NCBI GenBank assembly: GCA_037042185.1
Contig: JAXQJY010000029.1
Location: 1,550,001-1,614,000, forward strand
Direction: 5' to 3'
DNA: 64,000 nt
Source of the DNA: Sordariomycetes sp. S80-01Y
Taxonomy: Eukaryota; Ascomycota; Sordariomycetes
Shown: positions 10,380 through 22,100 of the stretch, piece by piece
How the letters are laid out: each line of letters starts with the position of its first letter
How positions within the stretch are numbered: the first letter of the stretch is position 1
The notes under the pieces: generated by a model
What the model saw: the letters and a program-made list of their open reading frames with translations, nothing else
The model's database searches: none
Told to the model about the DNA's origin: nothing
Made by a program: the position numbers and the translations under genes

Positions 10380-13146
10380 CTAAAATTCGGTGTCCTTCTT
10401 GCGCCTCCAGCGTGACTTCTTCTGCTCTCGCTTGGCACGCATAGCTTCCCAGCCCTCTTCGTCATCGTCATCGGACCCGGCTTTTGGTTTGCATACAGCC
10501 TTGATCGTAGACCGACTTTTGGAGTCGTCGTTGTGCGACAGAGAGAGAGCCCCAGAAATGGACGCTGAGCGCGTGTGAATAGGCTCTTGCCCATGGATCG
10601 ATCCGGCAGCCTGGGACACTGGTCGGTATCGTCCAGGCAGTCCTACGTTGCTGCGCTCAGACGGTGCTATGGAGGGTGTGTAGCCCAAATTCCCCTGCGG
10701 ACCTTGCATATGGGGAAGCTGAAGGTACTGGGATCCTGTATTGGGCTGGACCATGCTCATGGTACGCATGCTGGCATCCATTCGCCGTGGTTGCGGTCCC
10801 TGCTGTCCGTGCATTGATGCGGCCGAAGACAAATCCGCAAAAGAGTGGCTAGCACCCGACATCCCATATGGCGGTTGCCCCATCTGTGGCATCTGTCCCA
10901 TCTGCGGCATGCCATACGGCATGTTGGGCATTTGCTGGGGTGTCTGGCCGTTCTGCGTCATCATCTGCATAAACTGCATCTGCATCTGCATGAACTGGGT
11001 CATCTGCTGAGACATTTGGAGTTGGGCCTGGTCGGCTGGGGTCATCTGCTGCTGCTGAGACATGCGCTGCTGATGCATTCCTTGCTGTCCATTCTGGTAC
11101 ATCATGTGTTGGGGGATGCCAGCAACAGGATCAAAGCCTTGGCCCTGGGGCTTCTGGCTCTCCATGTTGGGGCTACCGCGTCGCATTGCTCGGGCTCGCT
11201 CCTCGCTAGCAATAACACCAACAAGACCACCGGGATGCATTGACTGATGCTGCTGTGGTTGGGGTGGTTGTAAGCCCTGGCCGGCACCAAACGAAAGCGA
11301 CTCCCTGACTGCTGGACGAGAAACGTTGGCACCGACGAAAGGGTCTTGCGGCAGGCCACGAGCAAAGGCCGGAAGAGTCGAGGCTCTCTTGCTCGCGTTG
11401 TTCGCAGGGGCTTCTCCACCTGAGACTGGCCGCGACTGAGCCTGGGATGTTGTTCGCAGATTGGGGTTGGATCCCATGACGCTGAGGCGGCTTGGAGCTC
11501 GGCCCTTGCTGGGGAAGCCGTGCGCTTGAAGGATAGCCAAAGGTACTTCGTCATCGTCATCGTCGGCCGGCGCCTGTTTCACAGGCTCGGGCGAGGGTGT
11601 TTTGGCGATGGCGAGCTGTGGTGCGCTCAGAGACGAGGGGAGTCCAGGTCGGCTTCCTGAGGACAGAGGCGAGATCCGTCCCAAGTCCGTTGTTCCTCCG
11701 GTAGTCTTCATGTTTTTCTGGCGGTAGGCTTGCATCTGTGCTTGCTTGGTGCGACTGCGCTTCGCTTGCTCTTTTGCCTTTTCCTCCTCATCCTCATCAT
11801 CGTCGTAATTAATATCATCGTCGTCGTCGTCGTCATCTGCCGACGCTCCGTATACCTGCCGTTCAAGGTGCTGGCGGTTCTTTTCCTTTTCATATCTCTC
11901 GAATTCAGCCGTTGTCATCACCTTGCCGCTGCCGCGAGGCGGGCTGGACGATCGCACAGTCGTGTAGTGAGTAGGTCGAGAAAATCGAGCTGTAGTGCCC
12001 GCGAACATGTTATCCTCATTGTCGAAGGTGGAAGAAATGGGGTTCTGCCTGGGAGCGACGGAGAACCCCTGCTCCTCTTGTTGATACTTTGGAGCGCGCT
12101 TGTCGGTCGGACTTGACAGGAATCTAGTTGCTGCCACAGAGTCCGCCAAAAGTCTAGCATCCTCATCCTCCACGATCCCCGTCGGGCTCGTTGATGCCCT
12201 GTATTCGAAGGAGGGTTGATGGCGGGGCACCGGTGGTCCTCGCTCAGTTGATGGTGATAGCGTCGAGGAGCCCATTAGATGCTGATCTGAATGCATGCTG
12301 TTCCATGATCCAGGTGCAGGATCTATCGACTTCTTCGTGTCGATGTTCAGAGGAGCTGGGTGACCCTGCCGCTGGCCATCTGCTCCACCTGTCTTCAATG
12401 TTGCCTGACTTGCCCTCTTGTCAAAGCTAGTGAACATGGCACCAAAGTCTCCGCCTAGGTCAAGAGCACTATTGCCTTCCACTTTGGGGGGCGTTGCCGT
12501 GCTGGCAGTCGACGCTGTCATAGCCCTGGTCCTCCCGTGTTCGTCCTCTCGCTGCAAGGTCGGCAGAGGTGGCACTTCGGGTAAAGGTTCATCCTTCGTT
12601 GGAGTCTGGTTCCTTTTTTGCATTCCAAACGAGAAGGTTCTGCCGGCTCGGTCTAGGAAGCTGTTCGTCTTGTTGGACTGGCGGCTAGCTGGCTGGGGTT
12701 CCGTCGGCACTCGCTTGGGCGCCCGGACATCCTCGCCGGCGTTGTGTGGCACGTCGGCTGAGGACGGAGCGGTCGAGGCATTGCTGTGTCTCGATGAATT
12801 ATCTGTAGAGGTTGCTTTGGTAGTGTTGGAGCCCCCGCTGCCCCTGTGTTCTTGTCAGCATTGTCTTTTGCTGGCCGAGCGGTTAACGTCTGCTCTCGAC
12901 TTACCTGTACGTGTTCAAGCCTGCAAACATATTGTCCTCGACTTCGGTGTCGGAGAATGTAGGTTTGTGCGTCAGATGGGCAGAAGCCCTGGCCATGCGA
13001 GCACCGCCATCGAAGGTCCGACCGTTTTGGGGTTGGCCTCGCTCTAGCACACGAAAAGACTGCTCGTTATTTGGCGGCTGTATCTGGAATTCGTCTGGGC
13101 TTGTGGATGATTTGCGCCTGAAGGCGGCGGAGAATCTGCTAGGCAT
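10380..13146 (-). CDS. Conserved-type fungal low-complexity protein, unknown function
   Basis: Exons 12905-13146 and 10380-12843 are joined by a 61-nt intron (GTAAGT..ACACAG, branch GCTGAC), giving 901 aa. The ATG at 13146 gives MPSRFSAAFRRKSS. No catalytic domain is recognised. Visible parts are a Ser/Thr-rich N-terminal half, a poly-Asp/Glu block near residues 415-435 encoded by GAC/GAT repeats, a second Asp run before EVPLAILQAHGFP, a Gln/Met-rich tract around 660-745 with many QM and MQ steps, and an acidic-then-basic C-terminus ending GWEAMRAKREQKKSRWRRKK. Most of the chain is predicted disordered from composition. The ordered-looking short motifs (EVPLAILQAHGFP and the C-terminal one) suggest a scaffold or RNP/condensate protein, but that is inference. 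The splice join is well supported; the function is unknown. Confidence 0.78.
11797..11840. repeat. Trinucleotide (GAC/GAT) repeat in coding sequence
   Basis: On the + strand the stretch is mostly TCA/TCG triplets. On the coding (-) strand it encodes a run of aspartates in the low-complexity protein. It is likely length-variable between strains. Confidence 0.7.
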
Positions 13147-16100
13147 GTATTCTGATGTTCCGGGGGAACGCGTATGATCAGGTGCAACGCATGAATCGCA
13201 GTGAACAAGCCGACGCTGGTGACGAAGTTACCTGCAAAGCTGCTTTTCGGAACCGTATTCGATTGTGGCACAAGGCGGAGCTGAGGACAACTATTCCGAA
13301 TGGCTCAAGAAGCCAGGGTAGGGATACAAGGTGCAACGACGTATGACTGCATGACGGATGACCAGATTAGTAAACGTGCCTTTCTTTTTTCTTGCGACCG
13401 GAGAGGAAAAGATGAAAGGAGGCGAGTATGAGCGACTGTGGGGAACGACAGTGCTACTGGGCGGTCTGTCTGGTTTTATTGCCAGGATGGCGGGAGAGGT
13501 GAAACAGATTGGCGGGTGTTGAGCCGTTGTTTGGGCGGGCCCGGGTGGTGATGATACGAGGCGGCATGTGCTGGTGCTGGGGCACTCCGAGACTCACATT
13601 AGCTGTTCCGGAAACTGGAACAATGCAGAAAAAGATATGATGGCTGCGACGGCGCTTGAGTAGCTGAGGCTGCGCAACAAGTTGCCGTTGAAACGACGGC
13701 AAAAAAAAAAAAAGAGATATTAAACGGGCAGCGGTAGCCTGATCGAGGGAAAGAAGTCGTTGTCGACTCGGTCTCGGGAGACGAAGGGCAGACAAATCGA
13801 TGGTGCTGTAGCTGAAGTCGAGGGAGAGTTCAGGCTTCGGTCGAGAGAGAAAAGCGAGAGGTCGGCCAAGGGGGTAAAGGAGGAGGAAAGGGCGAGCGTC
13901 GATCAGGAGACGGAGGCTTGGGATGGAAGGCTTGGGAGGCTGCTGGAGGCGTTGAGGCTGCGACTTGCTGTGATGATCGTTCTTCCAGGACAGAGCACCG
14001 TGTTCGTACAGTAAGGGAGGCCGCCGAGAAGAAGCAAAACAAAGGCAGCAGAGCAGGCCGATCAGAGCAAAGCGGGAGAGCGAGTGTCGAGAACGAACGT
14101 CGGGGTGTAGGAGGGCTCTGTCGAATGTCGGAAGAAATTGTGTTGCTTGTGACGGGGAAAGGAGAGGAATGGCTGGCCGGGAGGAAGGCTTGGAAGGCTA
14201 AGGAGGTCACGGTGCAGTGGTGCTGCAGCATGGACTGAGGCCAGACTTCCAGTTGACGGCATAAGCGCTGGACTCCACTGAAGAGGGCCCTGCACAATCA
14301 CAAGCAGATTCCGGCCCAGCGTCAACCTAACGCTGGAACCTAAGCGCGTGCGTCAATCCATGTTTTTACTTCGTACTTTAGTGCTTGCGGTCCACTGGTT
14401 CTGCCACTGAGGTGGCACTGGCCCAGCTCAGGCCAGTATCTCCAGTCTCCGGCTCGTAATGAGGGCGGCTCCACCACCACATGCCGCATTCCAGCTCCAT
14501 CTAAATCGCATTTCTCGCCAAAGGGCCATCGTCATGGAAGAGGCCACTTGCTAAGGACGAGGGAGGGATGCGCTGCGAACGAAGGACCTCCCTGCTGCCG
14601 GACTGCTACCTATCCAGGTACCTTACTTCGCTCCAGTAATGCCGCACGGCGTGGTTTGAGCTGCTCAAATCGTGCGTATCTCCGGCACCAGGCCTTTCCG
14701 AGCACCGCTGGCGCCACCACCAGGAAGCAAGTGCCCCAGCACAGCAGTGAAGCTAATCTGGCTACTTTCCGACCGCAGCCTGCCTTGGGGACGGCTCGAA
14801 GTTCCAGTGCCGATTTCTCTGATCGCAAACATGGTGCATGCTGAGCAGTTCGCCAAAAGTCAGCCTCCAAAGCTTATCGCTGATCCGTTCGCAGCCATAG
14901 AAAAACACGGCACGGGTGGTACCTCAAGTTCGTAGCTCAACGGCGACTGCCAGACACCGTCAGGTAACCATGAACCCCTGAGACTAACGGACACCCGGTG
15001 GCCCCGAACACTCCGCCACCGCAGCACAAGGCCGGAGATGTGCTGGGGGGTGGCTAGACTGCCCTGGAAGCTGAGTCTGGCGTAATCGGGCCAATCTAAC
15101 AAGACAAAACGCAGCACCATGGCTCTTGGTCAATCCTTGCTGCTCGCTCGGAGTGCTCCCTCAGGCTGTTCCAGGTCTCTGTCGCGTGAGGTCATCTCAC
15201 ATGGCCTCCGCCTGATGGGCTTCTTCGACCGTTGACACTGGCGCGGGCAATGCAGAGTTTAAATCAACACGAGCTTCTGAACGCATAAATCCACCACGGC
15301 GCTTTAGCCTCGAATCTCGACCCTGAAATCGGCCTGCCATCGGATGGATCGAAGCGGGGGCGCCCGGGGTCAGCAGAAAGCTTGGCGACTTGGCTCGGTA
15401 GGGGAGGCTACTGGGGAGGCTACTGCTCCGTTATCCGTCGAACCGATCAATTCCGTGATGGCTTCATTTTCGTCATTGCCGCCGTTGGTGATTGCACCTG
15501 GTTGAAACTCCCCTATCGCGCTCTGCGCAGGGTATTCGCCCTCATCGCATCCCAGCCCACAAGCTGAGCTGCCTGGGTCCGGATCGAGATGGCATTGCGA
15601 CTTTTGGAGTGCAACGCGGCGCTGAAAAACAATGACCTCAGCGGGCTGTACAACTCCGAGTTCCTCACGCCGGGGCGCCGTTCTGCTCGACGCGACACAG
15701 TCAGAGGAAAACAACATTGGAAACCCTCCGAACCCGCGCGCCGCTGCATTATCGCTCTATGGGCTGCAGTGTAACCGGCGCACGGCTTTGCTCTTCACCG
15801 TTCCTCACCAGGTTTTCGGCACCGGGTCCTTTGACATTCCCTGTCCACGTTACCTCTGCTTGGGCATGTATAGGCTTGGAACGGTGAAAAAAGAGATCGC
15901 CGCCCGTCAAGGCCCCCTTGGACCCGTGCCTGCTGTTATGTATCACATCCACATGGGAGACCCGTCGTCAACCATGCATTGCTGCGCCCACTTCACCGTC
16001 TCGTATTCAATTTGTTCTGGTAAGGACTGACTCCAGGGGCGGAGGCAACCAGCCTTCTCCAATTCGGTACCCATCCAAGCCAACCAATCCAGCACGCATG

Positions 16101-17154
16101 CGTGCAGTGCGGCATGGTGAGACTTGAGAGTCGCGAGGGACGTCACTCCTCACGTCAGCTGCGCTCGCCCGGGCCCATTATCCTATTATTATTTCAATGT
16201 GCTGTTCTTGTTTCGAGATTTGCATCGAGCTGCACCCTTCGTACGATTGCTCCGTTCTGGGCTGCTTGGCAGCGAGCTGCAGAGGCGATCCGGGCCCTCG
16301 GTAAACGTACCGCCGGTCGCTTCCTCCGGATCATGGGGCGTTGGGAAATGAGATTCTGCCTCGGCCCCTGTAAATGTTTTTTTTTTTTGGGTTAACTCGT
16401 TGGATTGGGGAGATAGAAGCCAGTCACTCCGCGCCTGCTTTGGTATTATTGATGCTTCTAGTTATTTACCTTACCTCTATAATGCAGTTATTATGATCCA
16501 ACCTCGTTTGGGTGTATGAAGCACAAGCAAGTGCAGTGAATCATCATCAACCTCGTCGAGAAGAGCCACTCCGTTGGTCCAACCACGCCCAGAGCGCCAT
16601 GTCTTCCCTCAAATTCTTGTTTAGGCAGTATAATAGCTATCGCCATCTAGACCTGTCCAGCTGAACGGCGAATATGTCGAGCTTGACTTATAAAATGCAC
16701 CCTTGTACCACCTCTAGGGACGAATTCATAGTTACTATAGGGTAGTCTACCCGGAGCCTCGTCATCGTACTAAGTATCAGCGACACCTTGATGGTTCAAA
16801 AATTTGTTTGCATTGGCAGGCAATATGACGCAGAGGCAAGATGGAACAGATGCGATAATGACAACTGAAATCGAACGAGCGACACATATCCGGATCAGTG
16901 AACAATTGCACCTGCAACGTTCCGGTTTGGGACACTATCGTTGACCACGCCAGGACACCTCAGGCTAAGGTAGCCAATTGGCCAATAGCGCCGACGTCTT
17001 CCTGCCCTTAGCCTAGCTCAGCCTCAGGCAAGACCCAGATATCGTTTCAACGAAACAACCCTCAATCAGCCACCTCAAAAGATAACATCCCATCGACGCC
17101 CATGATTTCTGTCACACAGCTGTCGCCACACCAGCATCGTTGTGCGTTCTAACG
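13147..17154. other. 4-kb divergent intergenic region
   Basis: Lies between the leftward low-complexity protein and the rightward CDF transporter. A poly(A) run is at 13701-13713. ORFs such as 13454-13795 -, 13830-14297 -, 15370-15717 - and 15632-16030 + overlap one another in several frames, have no domains and are not accepted. The 13.1-14.3 kb part is probably the long 5' leader and promoter of the leftward gene. A CAGGTACCTTA motif occurs at 14615-14625. The 16.4-17.1 kb part is more AT-rich and probably holds the CDF promoter. Confidence 0.55.
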
Positions 17155-19000
17155 ATGACGTCCCCAAGTGGACGGGCCCGGCGCCCATCAACGCCGTCTT
17201 TTCTTATCCTCAACGAGGACCATACCACGCCTCTCCCAACACGCTCAGGCGCGCTGGCATCGCTCATGCGCACCCGCTCCCAGTCATCGCTCAGTAGCGT
17301 CAACCGCCAACATCGCGATGAGGAAGCTGCCAATCTGAGGCCTAACTGGTCTCATTCAGAGGAGGACGAAATCGGCCGTCTGCTGGCAGACGAGCAGCGG
17401 TTGAGCCAGATTCTGCATGGCAGCAAGGGAAGGAGCATGAATTTGATTGGCAAGAGTAATCCGAGGTATAGATGGGAGAGATACTGGAGACACGAGGAAG
17501 AATTGAAGGGAATGAAGCCCGCGCTGTGAGTGCCGAGTCCTCGAGATGAGAGAGCGAGATCTGGGTTCAAGCAGACTGACCCAAACGATGTGCAGGCGGA
17601 AGTACTACGAGCGTACGAATGAGCTCATAGAGCAATACCTTTACATCGACAAACTTCTCGATTCATCAATTCCGCATGAGCTGCTCAATGAGTACTCGGC
17701 TGAGCTCGAGGCCTCAGCGTATCGCGCCGTTGATGTCCCGCCTACTATTCCGGAGGATGAGAGCCAGCCTGAGTCTCAGACCGAGCCTTCCGTCTCACCG
17801 CCTCAAACAACGAACCCATCTGGACCAGCGTCGTACGGAACTACGACTCCTGATGGATCCAGCAAGGCTTTGCCTCAACAGAAACGCACACCAAAGGACA
17901 TCTTTAGGTCCTCCGAGACCCTCCCCCTTTTGCAGCGGACCGATGAAGACAGTGAGGATGACCTTCCGTCGCCTATCTCCATAAATGGTTCTGAAGGGCC
18001 AAAGCCAAACCTGCCATGGCTAGAAGACGCCGAGCTCGACAGTGACAGCCCCATCGTCACTTTGGCGATCTGGGTCAACTTCATCGCCAATGGCGTGCTC
18101 CTCGCGGGAAAGCTCGTGGTGGTCTTCTCGGTGCCTTCCATGTCCGTGCTTGCCAGTCTCGTGGACGCCGTGCTCGACTTTCTATCTACGGCTATCGTCT
18201 GGACAACAACGCGGCTCATCTCGGCCAGCCAATCTGACCAACACAGCTACCCCGTCGGAAGAAAACGCTTGGAGCCGGTGGGTGTGCTGGTATTCTCAAT
18301 TATCATGATCACCTCATTTTGCCAGGTTGCTTTGGAATCCATTCAGCGGTTAGCGAATCCGGATAAGAAGGTATTGCAGCTTGGCGTTCCCGCAATTTCC
18401 ATCATGCTGGGAACTGTCGTTATTAAGTTTGCTGTTTGGTTGTGGTGTCGACTCGTGAGGAACTCCAGTGTTCGCGCCTTGTAAGTGGCCCCCTTTGCCC
18501 CCGCGTCAGGGGTTGTGACTGACACCATCCCTAGGGCCGAGGATGCCAAAACAGACATTGTCTTCAACATCGGCTCCATCCTCTTCCCCATCATCGGTTT
18601 CTATGGCCACATCTGGTATCTCGACGCAACAGGCGGTCTCCTTCTTTCTCTCTTCGTCGTCCTCCAATGGTCCCAAACCTCAGCCCATCACGTTCGCAAC
18701 CTTACCGGTTTCTCCGCCCAACCAGACGAGCGCAATCTGTTACTGTACCTGACGATGCGCTTCGCCACAGCGATTCGCCGCATCCAGAACCTGCGCGCCT
18801 ACCATGCTGGTGATAAGCTGTTCGTCGAGGTGGATATTGTGCTGGATGCGAACATGCCGCTGAAGGATACTCATGATCTGAGCGAGGTATTGACCTACTT
18901 TTTGGAGAGCGTGCCGATCGTGGATAGGGCTTTTGTGCACGTTGATTACACAAGCTACAATGCACCGACGCACATGCTGAAGCAGGCGAACAATACTTAA
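17155..19000 (+). CDS. Cation diffusion facilitator, manganese-type transporter
   Basis: Exons 17155-17525, 17596-18480 and 18535-19000 are joined by introns of 70 nt (GTGAGT..GTGCAG, branch ACTGAC) and 54 nt (GTAAGT..CCCTAG), giving 573 aa. The long N-terminal cytosolic part (about 1-290) is Ser/Pro-rich and ends in SELLPLLQ-like dileucine-containing sequence (seen as ETLPLLQ). Membrane segments follow from about residue 297. Each metal-binding helix carries a DxxxD pattern, DAVLD near 314-318 and DAKTD near 422-426; this is the Mn-CDF signature, unlike the HxxxD of Zn transporters. After the last helix comes the usual cytosolic C-terminal domain ending DYTSYNAPTH. It likely moves Mn2+ (possibly Fe2+) from cytosol into an organelle by proton antiport. 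Metal preference is inferred from motif only. Confidence 0.9.
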
Positions 19001-19194
19001 GCGGGATGTTTGAACGGGAATATAGACGCAAGGACTAATGTTTATTACTTGAAATCGTATTCTTTGCGAAAGAGAATACGGGCATGCTAGCTGTGTATTC
19101 GAAGAGAAAGAGAGCACAACTGAAATATGTGTCTCCACGTAAATGATGACGACCAAATTGTAGTACTAATGGCGATCGAAGTCCGGACGAGCCC

Positions 19195-22100
19195 TTAGTA
19201 AGGAATACCGTTGGTCAGCAGCTGGAATTGATCGTAGACACCGGTGCTGTAGCTGCTTGCGCTCTTCTTGATCAGATCCTTCATGAAATCGGCTGCCTCC
19301 CTCTCACTCTTTTCCATCACGAATCGGTCCCTGAGGTTCTTCACACTCTCGGGCTTGAAGCAAGGTAGACCGCTGTCCATCATGAGCAAGACCATCTGGC
19401 ACAGCTTCTCGCAGTGCTGACGACTGGCAAGGAAGGCCTTGACGCAGAGCTCTTCGAACCATTTGAAGCTCTGGTGGTCGGTGGACCCGCCCATCACGGC
19501 GAGCATTTCCTGGGTGAGCTTAAAGGGCGCGCGCTCGAACTTGATGCCGCCAGGGGCGATGTCGAAGCAGAACCCAAAGTCGATATGGATAATGTGGCCG
19601 GCGTCATCTATCATGATGTTTCCGTTGTGACGATCCTTGAATTGGAGAAGGAAGGAGATGACGGAGTATGCAGCCATGGACTTGACAAAGTTGTTGCGGG
19701 CCTGCTGGAAGCGGAGAGAGTCTTCGTTGCCGTACTTGGAGACGAAGTAGTCGTAGAGCTTATTGACAGCTTCACGACCGAGCATGTCGCGGGAGATGGA
19801 GTTGGGCAGAACGTCAATAACACCACAGCCAGGGCCTGTAGCTGTGACTCGGTTGGGGAACACCCAGACGTCCAGCCCGACATCATGGAAGATGCCCCTG
19901 AAGGCCGCAATCATCTGAAGAGCAAGGACATCCTGCCTGACATCATCGCCCACCTTGAAGATGGCAGACTGTATTGTCTCGATGGTGGTTTCTTTAGGAG
20001 TGCCATTGGGTTGAGCCTCTTGCGGCGCCTTCTTGGCGTCCTCCAGCATGTCGTTGACTTCTTCCACTCCAGCCCTCTGTTTCTGAACGCGGAACGATGC
20101 CATGAAGGGACACTTGGCGTGACTCTGTAGCGGTTTTCCGGATTTGCGATCGATGCCGATGACCGAGCCCTCAGGATTACTGGGGAGGTAGACACCCACC
20201 TCCACTTTGATCTTCCTGAGCTCCTCTTCAATCTTCTGCTTCTTCTCTTCCTTGGATCGTGTCCTGAAGGGCCGAAGCTTGCCAGAGATACTGGTGACCT
20301 CATCGAAGAAGGCGAACTCACGCTCATAGAAGTCACGATCTTCGGGGGCAAAATTGTCCACCATCTTACCCATGACCCTGTCGAGTGTGGGTTTGATGTC
20401 GTCTGGGACTTCAGCGTCGTCATCCTTGTACGAATTGGCCTTCATGTTCCAGATGATCTGGTGAGCAAACAGCTGGGAGAACTGGGCGGTCTCGAGGATG
20501 TAGCGTTCGACATAGCCAAGATTATCGTAACGCAGCGTCTGCACAATTTGCGGAACATAGAAGAAAGTCACGTCGACATCGTGAGACTCAAGTGCGCGCA
20601 TAGCGTATTGAATCAGGAATGGGTGATCCTTGTATGCTGGGGAAAACATTGTTACGGCTGTGACTGGATTGGCAGCTTCCCAGTAGAGAAGGTACTGTAA
20701 ATGTTAGCTTTAAGACCGGCCTGGTAGAGGACAGATGCTTACTCTCAGTGTCGGGGCAGCATCGGCGGGCAAACCTCCGGTGAATATCAAGGGTATCGCC
20801 TCGGGGAATGACACGGCCTTCTCTGGCATCGTCAGAAGTAAGGAGCGGATGTCCCTCTGCACGCGCGGAGAGTGGAATCTCGTTGCCAGCTCGATGGCCA
20901 AAGCAGGATCGATATACCAGGCGGTTCGCACAAGTGAGGGCAACGTCGATTCGGCCGCGGACTTATTGAAATGAACTGGCATATGTACTCCCCGGGAGTT
21001 CAGGGGACTGATCCAAACGGACAGCCGGGTCTGCTCGCTCTCCAACAAAAGTTGGAATAGCTGCTCCTTGGCTTGCAACGACTTGACATTTCCAACAGTG
21101 TGAGCCCCGATGAAAGCTACAGCCTTCATGGCAGCAATAACATCGGTAATAAGGCGCACCTCTGTTTTCAGCTGGAGTACGTTGCTGCCAAAGGACCATT
21201 TAGGCGAGTGCCTGAACCAGCTCAAACCAGCTAATAGGATTTTCTCCTTGAGGCGCCATTGCGCGGTAGCCCCTATCATTGTGCTGGCGCGGAGAACCCT
21301 CAGGCCGAACAGAATGATAAGGAAGCGGATTTCTCTAGCCATTGGATGAGGAGCGGCATTGGCCATTGAATCCAAGGTAAGATCGAGCATACGGATGAAG
21401 CCGCGCCTAGTATCGATGCTTCCAAGCCTGGTCGCACTGAAGTGGCTGGAGAAGAACTGCAGTAGACGGGCATGAGGAGACAGCATATCGTGAACGAGCT
21501 GCTTCCTCCTGGCCATTTGCTCATTCTCACTAGGCGCAAATTCCTCCTTCAGGAAGAAAGGGTCTGGATGCGACAAGGCAGGGTTGAAGAGACCAACACG
21601 ACGTGTGATTGTGAGCTCCCACTGTTGAGCAATCTCGTTGACCAGCTTCGATTCTAGGCGGGGGTTCTCGTTGATCACACCAAGCCACAACGAAACACCA
21701 AGCTTGATCGATTGCTTCGTGAATAAGGCGAAGGGAATGCTGACCAAGTAGCGGGCAACTGCTGACTCGTCATTCTCGCTGCGGCAGAGCAAGGCGGCGG
21801 CCCTACGCAGGATGTCCCGCACCTCGTCGAGCGAGGTCGTCTTCTTGCTAAGAATCCGGGCTTCTACGTGGGCAAGGGCAGTGGACGCGTTGGCGCTTTG
21901 ATTCACAGGCGGCTGCATGGATGTTCTACGCCCAATTGTCATGAAGCTGACCAGCTCACTGCCACGATCTGGCAGTGTTTCGCCGTATCGATACTCCTGG
22001 CGCGTTGTGTATTGCGCGATAAGGTCCGAAGCAGTGTTGATATCAGTGTCACCGACGCGTTCCATGGACTGAAGACGTTGATCGGTGGAAGGGATGATGG

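Noticed and set aside
13830-14297. 155-codon ORF on the - strand upstream of the low-complexity protein
   Set aside because: Ser/Pro-rich, overlaps ORFs in other frames and lies in the likely leader. No domain or start context supports it.
15632-16030. 132-codon + ORF in the 4-kb gap
   Set aside because: No domain, overlapped by ORFs on the other strand, and composition not like the genes around it.
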